From NCBI GenBank assembly GCA_020435335.1, contig JAGQZT010000019.1:45512-109511 (forward strand): a stretch of 64,000 bases of DNA. Reading direction: 5' to 3'. The stretch comes from Flavobacteriales bacterium. GTDB lineage: Bacteria > Bacteroidota > Bacteroidia > Flavobacteriales_E > Vicingaceae. The notes beneath the pieces are model-generated. The model searched no databases. It saw only the letters and a program-made list of their open reading frames with translations, and was not told where the DNA came from. Positions 1-8,645 of the stretch are shown in pieces (position 1 is the first letter of the stretch; each line of letters begins with the position of its first letter). A program made the position numbers and the translations under genes.

Positions 1-1058
1 AAAATTAAAGCACTGGTGATGAAGAGGAACCGGGCTTTCCGCTTTTGGTTTTCCAGTTTTTCTTGCATCAACTCCTGCTCGGACCGATGTGATTGTTCCT
101 GATGTTCGAGCTCAAGCTCACCTATTTTTTGTTCCAGGTTTGCAGCATGCTGGATGGCCAGCAGGCTATCGTATTTAAAATAATAATTCAGAGCTCGCTC
201 AAAATGTTGCTTGCTTTGATAGGTCAGAGCTAAATGAAGCAGGGCTTTTTTCATGGCCCAGGGCAGGTTATATTCTTCGGAGAGGTGAAGGGCCTCACTC
301 AGGTAGAAGGTTGCGGAATCGGATTCAAGATTCTTCTCGAAAGCGATCCCCAGGTTCAACAGGGCATTTACAAGTTTATAACTGTTTTGTTCCTGTCGAA
401 AGACCGTCACCAGGTGGCGGTAGTAAAATTTAGCAGAGTCGAGCTGCCCGCTTCTCAAATAAGCTTGAGCAATATTGCTTTTTAACGTTTCGCTGAAAGT
501 AATAACGCCTTTCTGTTCCAGTTTTTGAGCCTCATGATAAAAGTAAAGGGCAGAGTCTGATTTGTTCAGGTCCAGGTAGGTATTTCCCAGGTTAATGTAG
601 TTTCCTTTCAGGCCGGAGGAATCGGCAGTCGATAGAAAAGACCGGATGGCCAGTTTGTAATTTTCCTGAGCCTCCAGCGGTTTCTCAAAGTGATACAGGA
701 TGCTGCCGTAAACATTGTAATAATATCCGGTAAGGATGTCATTATCCGAAGGAATCTCCCGGTTGTGCAGCTTCTCCAATTGTTCAAGGGGTTCCACTTT
801 GTTTCCTTGTAGCGACAAGATCTGGATCCGGGCGAGTTCGTTTAAAACATAATTGTGATGAGATTTCGGTTTTAGTTCTTTCGATATGAATGAAGCGACA
901 CTATCACAAACGGTTAGGTTCTGATAGGTGTTGAGGTAATAATCCCGGACATCACCCAGTACCGGATGATGATTTTTCGCATAAAAGGCAGGGATTTCCT
1001 GAGCAATCCCGTCAAAGCCAAAAAACACAAAAACAATTCCGAAAGCAAAACTTCGCAT
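1..1058 (-). CDS. TPR-repeat signalling protein, N-terminal part (cut by window edge)
   Basis: The frame opens at an ATG at 1058 and runs off the left end of the window (about 352 codons seen). Residues 1-20 form a signal peptide (MRSFAFGIVFVFFGFDGIAQ). Then come about six tetratricopeptide repeats, with motifs such as NYINLGNTYLDLNKSDSALYF repeated at roughly 40-residue spacing. After these is a charged, Glu/Gln-rich coiled coil, and a hydrophobic stretch (RFLFITSALI) begins right at the edge. This order (signal peptide, TPR, coiled coil, membrane helix) is typical of Bacteroidota periplasmic-TPR sensor histidine kinases or LuxR/HTH regulators. The output domain lies outside the window, so I cannot say which. 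It is transcribed away from purN. Confidence 0.75.
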   Translation of the reverse strand, partial: MRSFAFGIVFVFFGFDGIAQEIPAFYAKNHHPVLGDVRDYYLNTYQNLTVCDSVASFISKELKPKSHHNYVLNELARIQILSLQGNKVEPLEQLEKLHNREIPSDNDILTGYYYNVYGSILYHFEKPLEAQENYKLAIRSFLSTADSSGLKGNYINLGNTYLDLNKSDSALYFYHEAQKLEQKGVITFSETLKSNIAQAYLRSGQLDSAKFYYRHLVTVFRQEQNSYKLVNALLNLGIAFEKNLESDSATFYLSEALHLSEEYNLPWAMKKALLHLALTYQSKQHFERALNYYFKYDSLLAIQHAANLEQKIGELELEHQEQSHRSEQELMQEKLENQKRKARFLFITSALI

Positions 1059-1131
1059 CACACCATTTTAGTGTAAAAGTAGCCGAACGGAAACAACAGG
1101 GGAAGTCTATAAACCGGAAAAGATGGAATTC

Positions 1132-1701
1132 CTAACCTTTCCGGATCAGGTTATCCAGCACTTTCGGGAAATGTTCGTATTCCAGCTCATGAATCTTAGA
1201 GGCAACATCGGCAGGAGAGTCTGTCGGGAGTACAGGGCATCTGGCCTGGAAGATGATGGCGCCTTCATCATAATGTTCATTTACATAATGGATGGTAATG
1301 CCACTTTCCTGTTCCTGAGCGGCAACAACTGCCTGGTGCACACGATCGCCGTACATGCCTTTGCCTCCGAATTTAGGCAGTAAAGCCGGGTGGATGTTGA
1401 TGATTTTATTCGGATAGGCATCAATCATTTTCTGAGGGATTTTGAGTAAAAAACCAGCTAAAACAACAAGATTTATATTGTTTTTTGTCAAAAAATGCAA
1501 AATATCGTCACTTTTTTCAAAATCCGCTTTAGAAAAAACAGCGGATTCAACACCTAATTTTTTAGCCCGTTCCAGGACAAAAGCGTTTGAATGATTTGAA
1601 ATAAAAAGAGCAACGGTTACCTCCGGATCATTTTTGAAATAATCGGCAATGTTTTCGGCGTTGGAGCCACTTCCTGAAGCAAATATTGCAATTCGTGTCA
1701 T
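1132..1701 (-). CDS. purN: Phosphoribosylglycinamide formyltransferase (GART)
   Basis: This is the third step of purine synthesis: it transfers a formyl group from 10-formyl-THF to GAR. The length of 189 aa is normal for PurN. Visible motifs are the phosphate-binding GSGSN loop (residues 10-14), the catalytic Asn102 and His104 in NIHPALLPKF, and Asp145 in NEHYDEGA, which matches the E. coli Asn/His/Asp triad. The gene stands alone here, divergent from the nitroreductase gene at 1739. A perfect TAnnTTTG box lies 22 bases before the ATG. I see nothing unusual in the protein. Confidence 0.95.
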   Translation of the reverse strand: MTRIAIFASGSGSNAENIADYFKNDPEVTVALFISNHSNAFVLERAKKLGVESAVFSKADFEKSDDILHFLTKNNINLVVLAGFLLKIPQKMIDAYPNKIINIHPALLPKFGGKGMYGDRVHQAVVAAQEQESGITIHYVNEHYDEGAIIFQARCPVLPTDSPADVASKIHELEYEHFPKVLDNLIRKG

Positions 1702-1723
1702 AGTTTTCTTAACTTCAATGCCT

Positions 1724-1731
1724 CAAAAGTA
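1724..1731 (-). promoter_or_regulatory. -7 promoter box of purN
   Basis: Reading the minus strand gives TACTTTTG, an exact match to the Bacteroidota -7 consensus TAnnTTTG. It ends 22 bases before the purN ATG. No clear TTTG is present 19-21 bases further upstream, where the next gene already begins. Confidence 0.5.
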
Positions 1732-1738
1732 GAGAAAG

Positions 1739-2401
1739 ATGGAGCATAAATTTATTCCTTATCAGCAAAAAGAGTTAACAGCCGATGAACAACTGAAGGC
1801 CAGTGCGGATTTCTACGAACAAATGGACCAACGAAGAAGTGTGCGTGAGTTCTCAGACAAACCGGTAGACATTCGGGTGATTGAAAACATCATTAAAACG
1901 GCTTCAACGGCTCCTTCCGGGGCACATAAACAACCGTGGACCTTTTGTGTTGTTTCCAGTAAGGAACTCAAGGCAAAAATCCGTGCTGCAGCGGAAGAAG
2001 AAGAAAAAGTTAATTATTCGGGGCGCATGAGCGAACGTTGGCTGGAAGACCTGGAGCCTTTCGGAACCAACTGGGAAAAGCCGTTTATCGATATTGCCCC
2101 TTATATCATCATTGTTTTTAAAAGAGCTTATGAGCTGATCGATGGTGAAAAACGCAACAATTATTACGTTGGAGAATCAGTAGGCATTGCCTGTGGCATG
2201 CTGATCGCAGCAATCCACAATGCCGGGTTGTGTACGCTTACCCATACTCCCAGTCCCATGAATTTCCTGGCCAAAGTTTTAAACCGCCCCGATAATGAAA
2301 GAGCATTCCTGTTGATGCCTGTTGGTTACCCCGAAACGAATACTCAGGTTCCGGATATTAAAAGAAAAGAATTGGATGAAATCATGGTGGTGTATAAATA
2401 A
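1739..2401 (+). CDS. Iodotyrosine-deiodinase-like FMN flavoprotein (nitroreductase fold)
   Basis: A 220-aa nitroreductase-superfamily protein. FMN-binding parts are RRSVREF (32-38), TAPSGAHKQPWTF (57-69) and MPVGYP (193-198). It resembles vertebrate iodotyrosine deiodinase (IYD) along its whole length: the N-terminal FIPY region, the EEEEKVNY lid and the C-terminal PDIKRKELDEIMV. The three residues that hold the iodotyrosine zwitterion in human IYD (Glu157, Tyr161, Lys182) fall on Glu89, Tyr93 and Lys114 here. Bacterial IYDs are known, including one characterised from the Bacteroidota species Haliscomenobacter hydrossis. I infer reductive dehalogenation of halotyrosines; the natural substrate is unknown. 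It is a single-gene unit with no tyrosine pathway genes next to it. Confidence 0.85.
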   Translation: MEHKFIPYQQKELTADEQLKASADFYEQMDQRRSVREFSDKPVDIRVIENIIKTASTAPSGAHKQPWTFCVVSSKELKAKIRAAAEEEEKVNYSGRMSERWLEDLEPFGTNWEKPFIDIAPYIIIVFKRAYELIDGEKRNNYYVGESVGIACGMLIAAIHNAGLCTLTHTPSPMNFLAKVLNRPDNERAFLLMPVGYPETNTQVPDIKRKELDEIMVVYK

Positions 2402-2411
2402 TCAAAAATTA

Positions 2412-2443
2412 TTTGATTATGTAGTTAGAAATAATTTTCTTTG
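2412..2443 (+). promoter_or_regulatory. Promoter of acpP
   Basis: TTTG at 2412-2415, then 20 bases, then TTTCTTTG at 2436-2443. This is the Bacteroidota -33/-7 arrangement with one mismatch in the -7 box. The start codon lies 29 bases downstream. It would drive acpP and, through the intergenic hairpin, fabF and rnc. Confidence 0.55.
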
Positions 2444-2472
2444 CATCTTGTAAAACAATAAAAAATTATATC

Positions 2473-2709
2473 ATGTCAGATATTACAGCAAGAGTACAAG
2501 CTATCATCGTTGACAAATTAGGAGTTGACGAAAGTGAAGTAACAAATGAAGCGAGCTTTACTAACGATTTAGGAGCGGATTCATTAGATACAGTTGAATT
2601 AATTATGGAATTCGAAAAAGAGTTCAATATTGCAATTCCGGACGACCAAGCAGAAAAAATTGCTACAGTTGGAGATGCTGTAAAATACATCGAAGATAAC
2701 GCAAAATAA
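2473..2709 (+). CDS. acpP: Acyl carrier protein
   Basis: A 78-aa acidic four-helix carrier of fatty acid synthesis. The DSL motif (Asp36-Ser37-Leu38) marks the serine that receives 4'-phosphopantetheine. The length and the motif [18 protein letters not shown] are standard. It is followed after 82 bases by fabF, the normal acpP-fabF-rnc order in this phylum. A strong hairpin in the gap (2734-2767) may let acpP be made in excess over fabF. Confidence 0.97.
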   Translation: MSDITARVQAIIVDKLGVDESEVTNEASFTNDLGADSLDTVELIMEFEKEFNIAIPDDQAEKIATVGDAVKYIEDNAK

Positions 2710-2733
2710 CTGAGCGTTTTATAAGATTTAATT

Positions 2734-2767
2734 GAAATAGCTTTGAATTCAGATTCAAGGCTATTTC
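2734..2767 (+). other. Strong intergenic RNA hairpin between acpP and fabF
   Basis: Bases 2734-2747 pair with 2754-2767 to give a 14-bp stem (one G-U pair) and a 6-base loop; the outer 8 bp are GAAATAGC/GCTATTTC. No T-run follows, so it does not look like a simple terminator. I infer an mRNA processing or stability element, or partial attenuation, that separates expression of the abundant carrier protein from the downstream synthase. Confidence 0.6.
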
Positions 2768-2791
2768 AGTTTATAAACATAAATTTTATAT

Positions 2792-4045
2792 ATGGAACTA
2801 AGAAGAGTTGTTGTTACAGGGATAGGAGCGATCACTCCTTTAGGGAAAACATTCGAAGAGACCTGGAAAAACCTGATAGCCGGTGTTAGTGGATGTGCTC
2901 CGATTAAAAGGTTCGATGCTTCGAACTTCAAAACGCAATTTGCATGTGAAGTGAAGGATTATGACGTGATGGACTACTTTGACAGAAAGGAAGCCAGAAA
3001 GGTCGATACCTACACACAGTTTGCCATTATTGCTGCCAAAGAAGCCGTAACAAACTCTAAGTTGGATCTTGAAAAACTGGATCTTGACCGTGTGGGCGTG
3101 ATTTGGGGCTCAGGTATCGGAGGGTTGAAAACCTTCCAGGATGAGGTAACCAATTTTGCTACCGGCGACGGGACACCACGTTTCAATCCGTTCTTTATTC
3201 CTAAGATGATTGCTGATATTGCTTCAGGGTTAATTTCTATGGAATATGGATTTCGCGGGCCCAACTTTACAACGGTTTCAGCTTGTGCTTCCTCAACCAA
3301 TGCGTTGATCGATGCGTTCAACTACATTCGTTTGGGCAAAGCCGATGTAATCGTTTCCGGTGGTTCCGAAGCTTCTGTATTCGAAGCAGGTATCGGAGGA
3401 TTCAATGCCATGCATGCATTATCAACCAGAAACGATTCTCCGGAAACGGCGTCCAGACCTTTTGATAAAGACAGAGATGGTTTCGTGATGGGCGAAGGTG
3501 GAGCTTCTATTATTCTGGAAGATTACGAACACGCTATGGCCAGAGGAGCAACCATCTACGCCGAAATGGTCGGAGGTGGTCTTTCTGCCGATGCACACCA
3601 CATGACAGCTCCGCATCCTGAAGGACTGGGAGCTACCAATGTCATGAAAAACGCACTGCAGGATGCCGGCATGCAGCCCGATGAGATCGATTACATCAAT
3701 GTTCACGGAACATCAACACCATTAGGAGATATCGCTGAAAGCCAGGCTATCTTAGCCGTTTTTAAAGACCATGCCTACAACCTGAACATCAGTTCTACCA
3801 AATCCATGACCGGCCACTTATTGGGTGCTGCCGGAGCACTGGAGGCTATGGCTACGATTATGGCTGTTAAGGAAGACATTGTTCCGCCTACCATCAACCA
3901 CTTTACGGACGATGAGGCATTCGATCCGAAACTGAACTTTACGTTCAACAAAGCACAACAACGTGAAGTTCGTGCAGCGTTAAGTAACACCTTCGGATTC
4001 GGAGGGCACAATGCATCGGTGATCTTTAAAAAATTCAATGGATAA
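2792..4045 (+). CDS. fabF: 3-oxoacyl-ACP synthase II
   Basis: The condensing enzyme that extends acyl-ACP with malonyl-ACP. At 417 aa it is full length. The Cys-His-His catalytic triad is visible: Cys165 in VSACASSTNAL, His305 in VHGTSTPLGD and His342 in MTGHLLGAAGA. The glycine-rich end FGFGGHNAS is also present. The stop codon TAA directly abuts the TTG start of rnc at 4046, so the two are probably translationally coupled. Confidence 0.97.
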   Translation: MELRRVVVTGIGAITPLGKTFEETWKNLIAGVSGCAPIKRFDASNFKTQFACEVKDYDVMDYFDRKEARKVDTYTQFAIIAAKEAVTNSKLDLEKLDLDRVGVIWGSGIGGLKTFQDEVTNFATGDGTPRFNPFFIPKMIADIASGLISMEYGFRGPNFTTVSACASSTNALIDAFNYIRLGKADVIVSGGSEASVFEAGIGGFNAMHALSTRNDSPETASRPFDKDRDGFVMGEGGASIILEDYEHAMARGATIYAEMVGGGLSADAHHMTAPHPEGLGATNVMKNALQDAGMQPDEIDYINVHGTSTPLGDIAESQAILAVFKDHAYNLNISSTKSMTGHLLGAAGALEAMATIMAVKEDIVPPTINHFTDDEAFDPKLNFTFNKAQQREVRAALSNTFGFGGHNASVIFKKFNG

Positions 4046-4744
4046 TTGACCCTGCTTAAAAAGGTTTTCCGGAAGAAAAATGAACTGGCGCTTGTGTTAG
4101 AGCGTATGTTAGGTTTTTATCCCAAGCAATTAAGCCTTTACCAGCAAGCATTCCTGCATAAATCAGTAATTAAGGAAAATGAACTCAAGCCTTTCGAAAG
4201 TAACGAGAGGCTTGAATTTTTAGGTGATGCTATCCTGGATAGTGTGATCTCCCATTATTTATTTGCACGCTTCCCATTTAAAGATGAAGGTTATTTAACC
4301 CAACTCAGGTCGCGGTTGGTGAGTCGGCAAAACCTGAATCAATTGGCTGTTAAACTGGGAATGCCCGAATTAATACAATCCCGCCTGGATAAAGAATCCA
4401 ATTCCATTTATGGCGACGCTTTAGAGGCGTTGATCGGAGCCATATACCTCGACAAGGGCTATGATGTGGCCAGGCAATTCATTGAAACCCGTTTGTTACA
4501 CCATCATATTGATATGGAAGAGGTAGTTAAGACCGAAACCGACTTTAAAAGCAGGGTGATCGAATGGTGCCAAAAAGAAAAACAGGAGTTTGAATTTTTG
4601 TTTATTGAGGAAGAAGACGGGGCAGACAAAATCTATAAAACGACTTTTCTGGTAAATGGAGAGATAAAGGGGAAAGGAGCAGCTAAATCCAAGAAAAAAG
4701 CCGAGCAACAGGCCGCCGAAGAGTTTTACAAAACTATTTCCTGA
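4046..4744 (+). CDS. rnc: Ribonuclease III
   Basis: A double-stranded-RNA endonuclease for rRNA and mRNA processing, 232 aa. The signature NERLEFLGDA spans residues 53-62 and the second acidic cluster GDALEALIG gives Asp124 and Glu127. A dsRNA-binding domain fills about residues 166-232 and ends in GKGAAKSKKKAEQQAAEEF. There is no ATG upstream in frame. The TTG directly after the fabF stop yields the N-terminus expected for Bacteroidota RNase III. The 3' end overlaps convergent gatC by 11 bases. Confidence 0.95.
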   Translation: MTLLKKVFRKKNELALVLERMLGFYPKQLSLYQQAFLHKSVIKENELKPFESNERLEFLGDAILDSVISHYLFARFPFKDEGYLTQLRSRLVSRQNLNQLAVKLGMPELIQSRLDKESNSIYGDALEALIGAIYLDKGYDVARQFIETRLLHHHIDMEEVVKTETDFKSRVIEWCQKEKQEFEFLFIEEEDGADKIYKTTFLVNGEIKGKGAAKSKKKAEQQAAEEFYKTIS

Positions 4745-5024
4745 TCACTTTTGGTACTTTAATGTAATCGGAATCTTTATTCGGAGCATTTTTTAAGGCT
4801 TCTTCCTGGGTAACATGACCCGCAACATCGTCAACACGTAATTCCTGTTCTTCATCCAACATGTAAATCAACGGCTCCACACCATCGGTATCCAGTTCAT
4901 TGAGCTTATCCACAAAATCCAACATCTTGTTCAGATCCTGCTTAATCTCTTCTTTTGCCGCATCGGTAAACTGGAGTTTGGCCAGTTCAGCGATCTTATC
5001 TACCGTTTGATTATCTACAGCCAT
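4734..5024 (-). CDS. gatC: Aspartyl/glutamyl-tRNA amidotransferase subunit C
   Basis: A 96-aa small subunit of the GatCAB complex, which converts Glu-tRNA(Gln) and Asp-tRNA(Asn) to the amides. It stabilises GatA. It shows the family pattern: VDKIAELAKLQF at the N-terminus, a LNKMLDFVDKLNELDTDGVEP core, and a conserved tail ending KVPKVIRK. gatA and gatB are not in this window. Its start lies inside the last codons of plsC (14-base overlap), so the two form one operon. Confidence 0.93.
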   Translation of the reverse strand: MAVDNQTVDKIAELAKLQFTDAAKEEIKQDLNKMLDFVDKLNELDTDGVEPLIYMLDEEQELRVDDVAGHVTQEEALKNAPNKDSDYIKVPKVIRK

Positions 5025-5763
5025 GTTGTTTTAAGTTATTCAGAATGCATGCATGAACACGCTCCTGCAAAGCTAGTAAATCTTCGTGGGTTAGCCCTAC
5101 GGTAGGAATAGGTTTATTTACGATTACTTTCGACCATCCCGGCCCGGCTTTACCGGAAAACAGGCTGCTGCTCAGTTGCAGTCGTTTGTAATTGGTTAAA
5201 AATGTGATCGGAACAATCGGTACCTGGTTCTCAATAGCCAGTTTAAAAGCGCCGAACTTAAAGCGCAGGAGGTTAGGAGCGTCATCGGGAATCGTACCTT
5301 CGGGGAAGATGGTTACGCCATGCCCGCTCTGAAGCTCTTCCGAGCATCGTTCAAGTGCTTGTTTGCCCGATACGCTGCTTTTCCGGTTTACAGCGATGTT
5401 CATGTCTTTAAAAAAAATATTGAAAATCGGAATGGTTTTCAGCGTGTGTTTGCCCATGAATACGAAATATTCGGGAACCACCCGGTACAAGATCAGGATA
5501 TCCAGGTATGAGCTGTGATTCGGCGTAAGTACACATGGCCCCAGGTTCTTTAAGTGTTCTTTTCCTTCAATTTTCAAAAATACCCCAACAACACTCAATA
5601 CGAATAGCGTATGCCCCTGCAAAATCCGGAAAGCATACTTGTAACTACTTCTTTTTCTCAGGAAGAAAGCATAGATCGGATACATCAACGTGAGTGTTAC
5701 ACTCAAAATGATCATGGCATAAACCTTCCAGATTCCTCCCAGTATACCTTGTAGTTGTTTCAT
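5011..5763 (-). CDS. plsC: 1-acyl-sn-glycerol-3-phosphate acyltransferase
   Basis: A membrane enzyme that acylates lysophosphatidic acid to phosphatidic acid; 250 aa. Catalytic HX4D is His83-Asp88 (NHSSYLDIL) and the glycerol-phosphate motif FPEGT is at 153-157. Two N-terminal hydrophobic helices (about 14-35 and 52-64) anchor it. It is first gene of an operon with gatC and diverges from trpS. The -7 box TACCTTTG ends only 8 bases before the ATG, leaving almost no leader. Assignment to PlsC rather than another family acyltransferase rests on the motifs only. Confidence 0.85.
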   Translation of the reverse strand: MKQLQGILGGIWKVYAMIILSVTLTLMYPIYAFFLRKRSSYKYAFRILQGHTLFVLSVVGVFLKIEGKEHLKNLGPCVLTPNHSSYLDILILYRVVPEYFVFMGKHTLKTIPIFNIFFKDMNIAVNRKSSVSGKQALERCSEELQSGHGVTIFPEGTIPDDAPNLLRFKFGAFKLAIENQVPIVPITFLTNYKRLQLSSSLFSGKAGPGWSKVIVNKPIPTVGLTHEDLLALQERVHACILNNLKQHGCR

Positions 5764-5771
5764 TTGCAGCG

Positions 5772-5779
5772 CAAAGGTA
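5772..5779 (-). promoter_or_regulatory. -7 promoter box of plsC-gatC
   Basis: The minus strand reads TACCTTTG, an exact TAnnTTTG match, ending 8 bases before the plsC ATG. The mRNA would have little or no leader. Confidence 0.5.
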
Positions 5780-5827
5780 GGAAGAAGTTATTCGAAAAAA
5801 ACAATATGTGCTATGAAAGCAAAATAT

Positions 5828-5835
5828 TACTTTTG
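5828..5835 (+). promoter_or_regulatory. -7 promoter box of trpS (decides its start)
   Basis: TACTTTTG matches TAnnTTTG exactly and ends 4 bases before the ATG at 5840. It lies inside the longer open frame that begins at 5813. This argues that 5840 is the real start and that the transcript begins at or next to the ATG. Confidence 0.55.
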
Positions 5836-5839
5836 CGAC

Positions 5840-6808
5840 ATGGCACGAATATTAACAGGAATACAGAGCACAGGAACACCACACCTGGGTAACTTATTAG
5901 GCGCTATCCTGCCGGCAATTGAGATGGGCAAAGATGAAAAGAACGAGTCTTTTCTTTTTATTGCCGATATGCATTCGCTTACGCAAATTAAAGATGGTGA
6001 CGAATTACGAATGAACACATACTCTGTTGCCGCAACATGGTTGGCTTGCGGATTGGATGTGAACAAAACCGTTTTTTACCGTCAGTCGGATGTTCCGGAA
6101 GTAACGGAACTGGCCTGGTACCTGAGTTGTTACTTTCCTTATCAGCGGCTAACACTGGCACATTCGTTCAAGGATAAGGCTGACCGGCTGGAAGATGTGA
6201 ATTCAGGGTTGTTTTTCTACCCGATGTTAATGGCTGCCGATATCTTGCTCTATGATGCTGATCTTGTTCCTGTGGGTAAGGATCAGTTACAGCACCTTGA
6301 AATGACGAGAGATGTTGCCAACCGGTTTAACAATAAAATGGGAGAAACTCTGGTTCCCCCGGCTTCCAAAGTTCAGGAAGATACCATGTTGATTCCCGGC
6401 ACGGACGGTGAGAAAATGAGTAAATCGAGAGACAATACCATCAATATTTTCTTGAATGATAAACAATTAAGGAAACAGATCATGGGAATTGAAACTGATA
6501 GTACACCACTCGAGGCCCCGAAGAACCCCGATACCTGCCATGTGTTTGCTTTGTATCAAATTTTAGCCGGTGCAAGCCAGATTGCCGAAATGCGAGCCAA
6601 TTATGAAGGGGAAAATTATGGCTATGGTCATGCCAAGCAGGCCCTGTTTGAGTTGATCTGTGAGCGCTTTAAAACAGAGCGGGAACGTTATAATTACTAC
6701 ATGGAAAACCTTCAGGAATTGGATGAGCAATTAGCCATTGGAGCAGGGAAAGCCCGAGCAGTCGCTAAATCCGTGTTGCAGCGGGTAAGAAGTAAAACAG
6801 GATATTAA
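5840..6808 (+). CDS. trpS: Tryptophanyl-tRNA synthetase
   Basis: A class I synthetase that charges tRNA(Trp); 322 aa from the chosen start. The HIGH-type motif PHLGN is at residues 14-18 and KMSKS at 192-196. An in-frame ATG at 5813 would add MKAKYYFCD, but the -7 box lies within that stretch and family members begin with MARILTG-type sequence, so I take 5840. A strong bidirectional terminator follows. Confidence 0.95.
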   Translation: MARILTGIQSTGTPHLGNLLGAILPAIEMGKDEKNESFLFIADMHSLTQIKDGDELRMNTYSVAATWLACGLDVNKTVFYRQSDVPEVTELAWYLSCYFPYQRLTLAHSFKDKADRLEDVNSGLFFYPMLMAADILLYDADLVPVGKDQLQHLEMTRDVANRFNNKMGETLVPPASKVQEDTMLIPGTDGEKMSKSRDNTINIFLNDKQLRKQIMGIETDSTPLEAPKNPDTCHVFALYQILAGASQIAEMRANYEGENYGYGHAKQALFELICERFKTERERYNYYMENLQELDEQLAIGAGKARAVAKSVLQRVRSKTGY

Positions 6809-6820
6809 AGAACTTTAGGA

Positions 6821-6857
6821 TCATAAAAAAGCCCGGCAATCGCCGGGCTTTTTATGA
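6821..6857. terminator. Bidirectional rho-independent terminator
   Basis: GCCCGGC (6831-6837), loop AATC, GCCGGGC (6842-6848). It is flanked by an A-run on the left and a T-run on the right that extend the stem to TCATAAAAA/TTTTTATGA. It serves trpS on the plus strand and the T9SS gene at 6870 on the minus strand. Confidence 0.9.
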
Positions 6858-6869
6858 TTACCTTTCAAC

Positions 6870-8498
6870 CTATTCAACAATTATTTTTTGAGTAACAATA
6901 CTCTGATTGGTAGTTACCACAACAAAATAGATTCCTTTAGCCTGATCGCTAAGGTCAATGATATTCGTATGGGATTGAATATCCAATTGTTTGAAGACGA
7001 CCTGACCCTGTAGGTTCATTACTTTAATTGATAGAGGACTGAAGTTTTCTTCTGAATCACAGATCAAATGGAACAAACCATTGGTTGGATTCGGAAAAAC
7101 GTGAATCGATTGTTTTAAGTCCGGATTCTCATCTACACCGGTAGGATGATCAATTTTAAAATTATCGAAGTGAATATCCGTATTTTTTTGAGCATAAGCA
7201 TCATTGTGTGTAGCGAAGAGTGCAAATTGAACATGGGCTCCGGTAGAAGGGATTAAAGCTGAAAATGGCCTTAATACATTGTTGAGCACACTGGCTTTTG
7301 AAAAGATAATTAATGGCAGCCAATTTTGTCCGTCTTCCGTGTAAACCACTTTTACCGTATCTCCGCTCCCCATGGATTGATAAGTGCTGCTGTTGTAAGC
7401 TGTTACGGCAGCATCTACGGATACTTCGTAATTGCCGGCAGACAAGTCGATAGGTGGAGTGACTAACCAGTAATTATAGGCACCTAATGAATATAAACGA
7501 ACTGCAGCAGTTGTTCCCAAGGTTGTTTTTCCGGTCCATTTACCCGATTCAAACAAGATAGGCCCGGCGGCTAATGTTCCTTCTACGGCATCTCGCCAGC
7601 AGGTGTTTGGTAAAAAAGTATTGAAGTTCTCTTGAAACGGAGGGATTGCTGCCATGCAAGTGGTTTTGAATGTATAAGGCCCTTGCCAATCGCTTGAGGA
7701 AGTACCACATGATGATCTTAAGTAATAATCGTAGGTGGTATTTGGTGAAAGACCGTTCAATGGGTAAGGTTTGGAATTTGTGGCACTGATGGATGGGATT
7801 CCTGAAGGTGTAAATCCACTCACCCCCCATTCAATATCCCAGACCGCTGCCGAACCGTTTTCTTCCCAGTTTAGTATTGCATTGTAGGTTGAAATATTGG
7901 TTGCAGTGAGGTTTGTAGGAATTTGACAAGACGGGATGGTCTCGAAAATAAATTTATCAATTCCGACTATCCATCCCGTATACGCAAAATCATTAATATG
8001 AAAAGCGATGTTTACGTTCCCGGTATAACCTGAAAGGTCGACGATATACTCTCTGTAATTCGGATTGTCATAAAAGGTCTGCGGGATTAAGGTATTGGTG
8101 AAATTGTTTACAGCAGTCCCGGAAGTGGAAAGCAGAACTTCAAAATCATTAGGAGCAGACATACTTTGAACCCTGCAGGAGAATCGAATTTGTTCATTCC
8201 CGCTAGCAACGAGTGTGGGTGAGATCAGGTAATCATCGGTAACAGGATCGAATTCAGTTAGCATGGATGCTACCCGATCGCCAATTAAAGGATCGAAAGA
8301 GAAACTGGCAATGATCCAGGAATTGCCGTCGTTATTTTGATCGGTGATAGTCCAGCAACTGCTCGTGGGAGAAGTCGTACTAAATGTTTCCAGATAGGGA
8401 GGAGAAAGGGTACAACCTTGCCCGGATGCATTAAAATTACCGATAAATGCCAGCAGGAAACAAAGTGGCGTTAAGAACTTAATGTATAATTTTTTCAT
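6870..8498 (-). CDS. T9SS-exported multidomain surface protein (type A sorting domain)
   Basis: 542 aa. A signal peptide (about 1-26) is followed by a choice-of-anchor-J-like domain (about 28-190) and a fibronectin type III domain (about 192-280). Next is a MAM-like beta domain starting CMAAIPPFQENF (about 281-455), then a type A T9SS sorting domain (about 467-542: IHVFPNPTNG, GIYFVVVTT, KIIVE). It is probably exported through the Sec and type IX systems and attached to the surface or released. The partner or ligand is unknown. It is related to the gene at 8694, sharing FN3, MAM-like and sorting domains. The minus-strand -7 candidate CATCTTTG is at 8524-8531. Confidence 0.85.
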   Translation of the reverse strand: MKKLYIKFLTPLCFLLAFIGNFNASGQGCTLSPPYLETFSTTSPTSSCWTITDQNNDGNSWIIASFSFDPLIGDRVASMLTEFDPVTDDYLISPTLVASGNEQIRFSCRVQSMSAPNDFEVLLSTSGTAVNNFTNTLIPQTFYDNPNYREYIVDLSGYTGNVNIAFHINDFAYTGWIVGIDKFIFETIPSCQIPTNLTATNISTYNAILNWEENGSAAVWDIEWGVSGFTPSGIPSISATNSKPYPLNGLSPNTTYDYYLRSSCGTSSSDWQGPYTFKTTCMAAIPPFQENFNTFLPNTCWRDAVEGTLAAGPILFESGKWTGKTTLGTTAAVRLYSLGAYNYWLVTPPIDLSAGNYEVSVDAAVTAYNSSTYQSMGSGDTVKVVYTEDGQNWLPLIIFSKASVLNNVLRPFSALIPSTGAHVQFALFATHNDAYAQKNTDIHFDNFKIDHPTGVDENPDLKQSIHVFPNPTNGLFHLICDSEENFSPLSIKVMNLQGQVVFKQLDIQSHTNIIDLSDQAKGIYFVVVTTNQSIVTQKIIVE

Positions 8499-8645
8499 GA
8501 TGATAAAGTTTGTGGTTAAGAACCAAAGATGAGGGTATTACAGACAAATTAATAACCCTAAAATTTCCTCGAGTAACCCAAAAAATGACGACCAACCTTC
8601 GGTCATCTTTAGGAGTTATTGTATTGAAAATGAGCAGTTAAAGGC

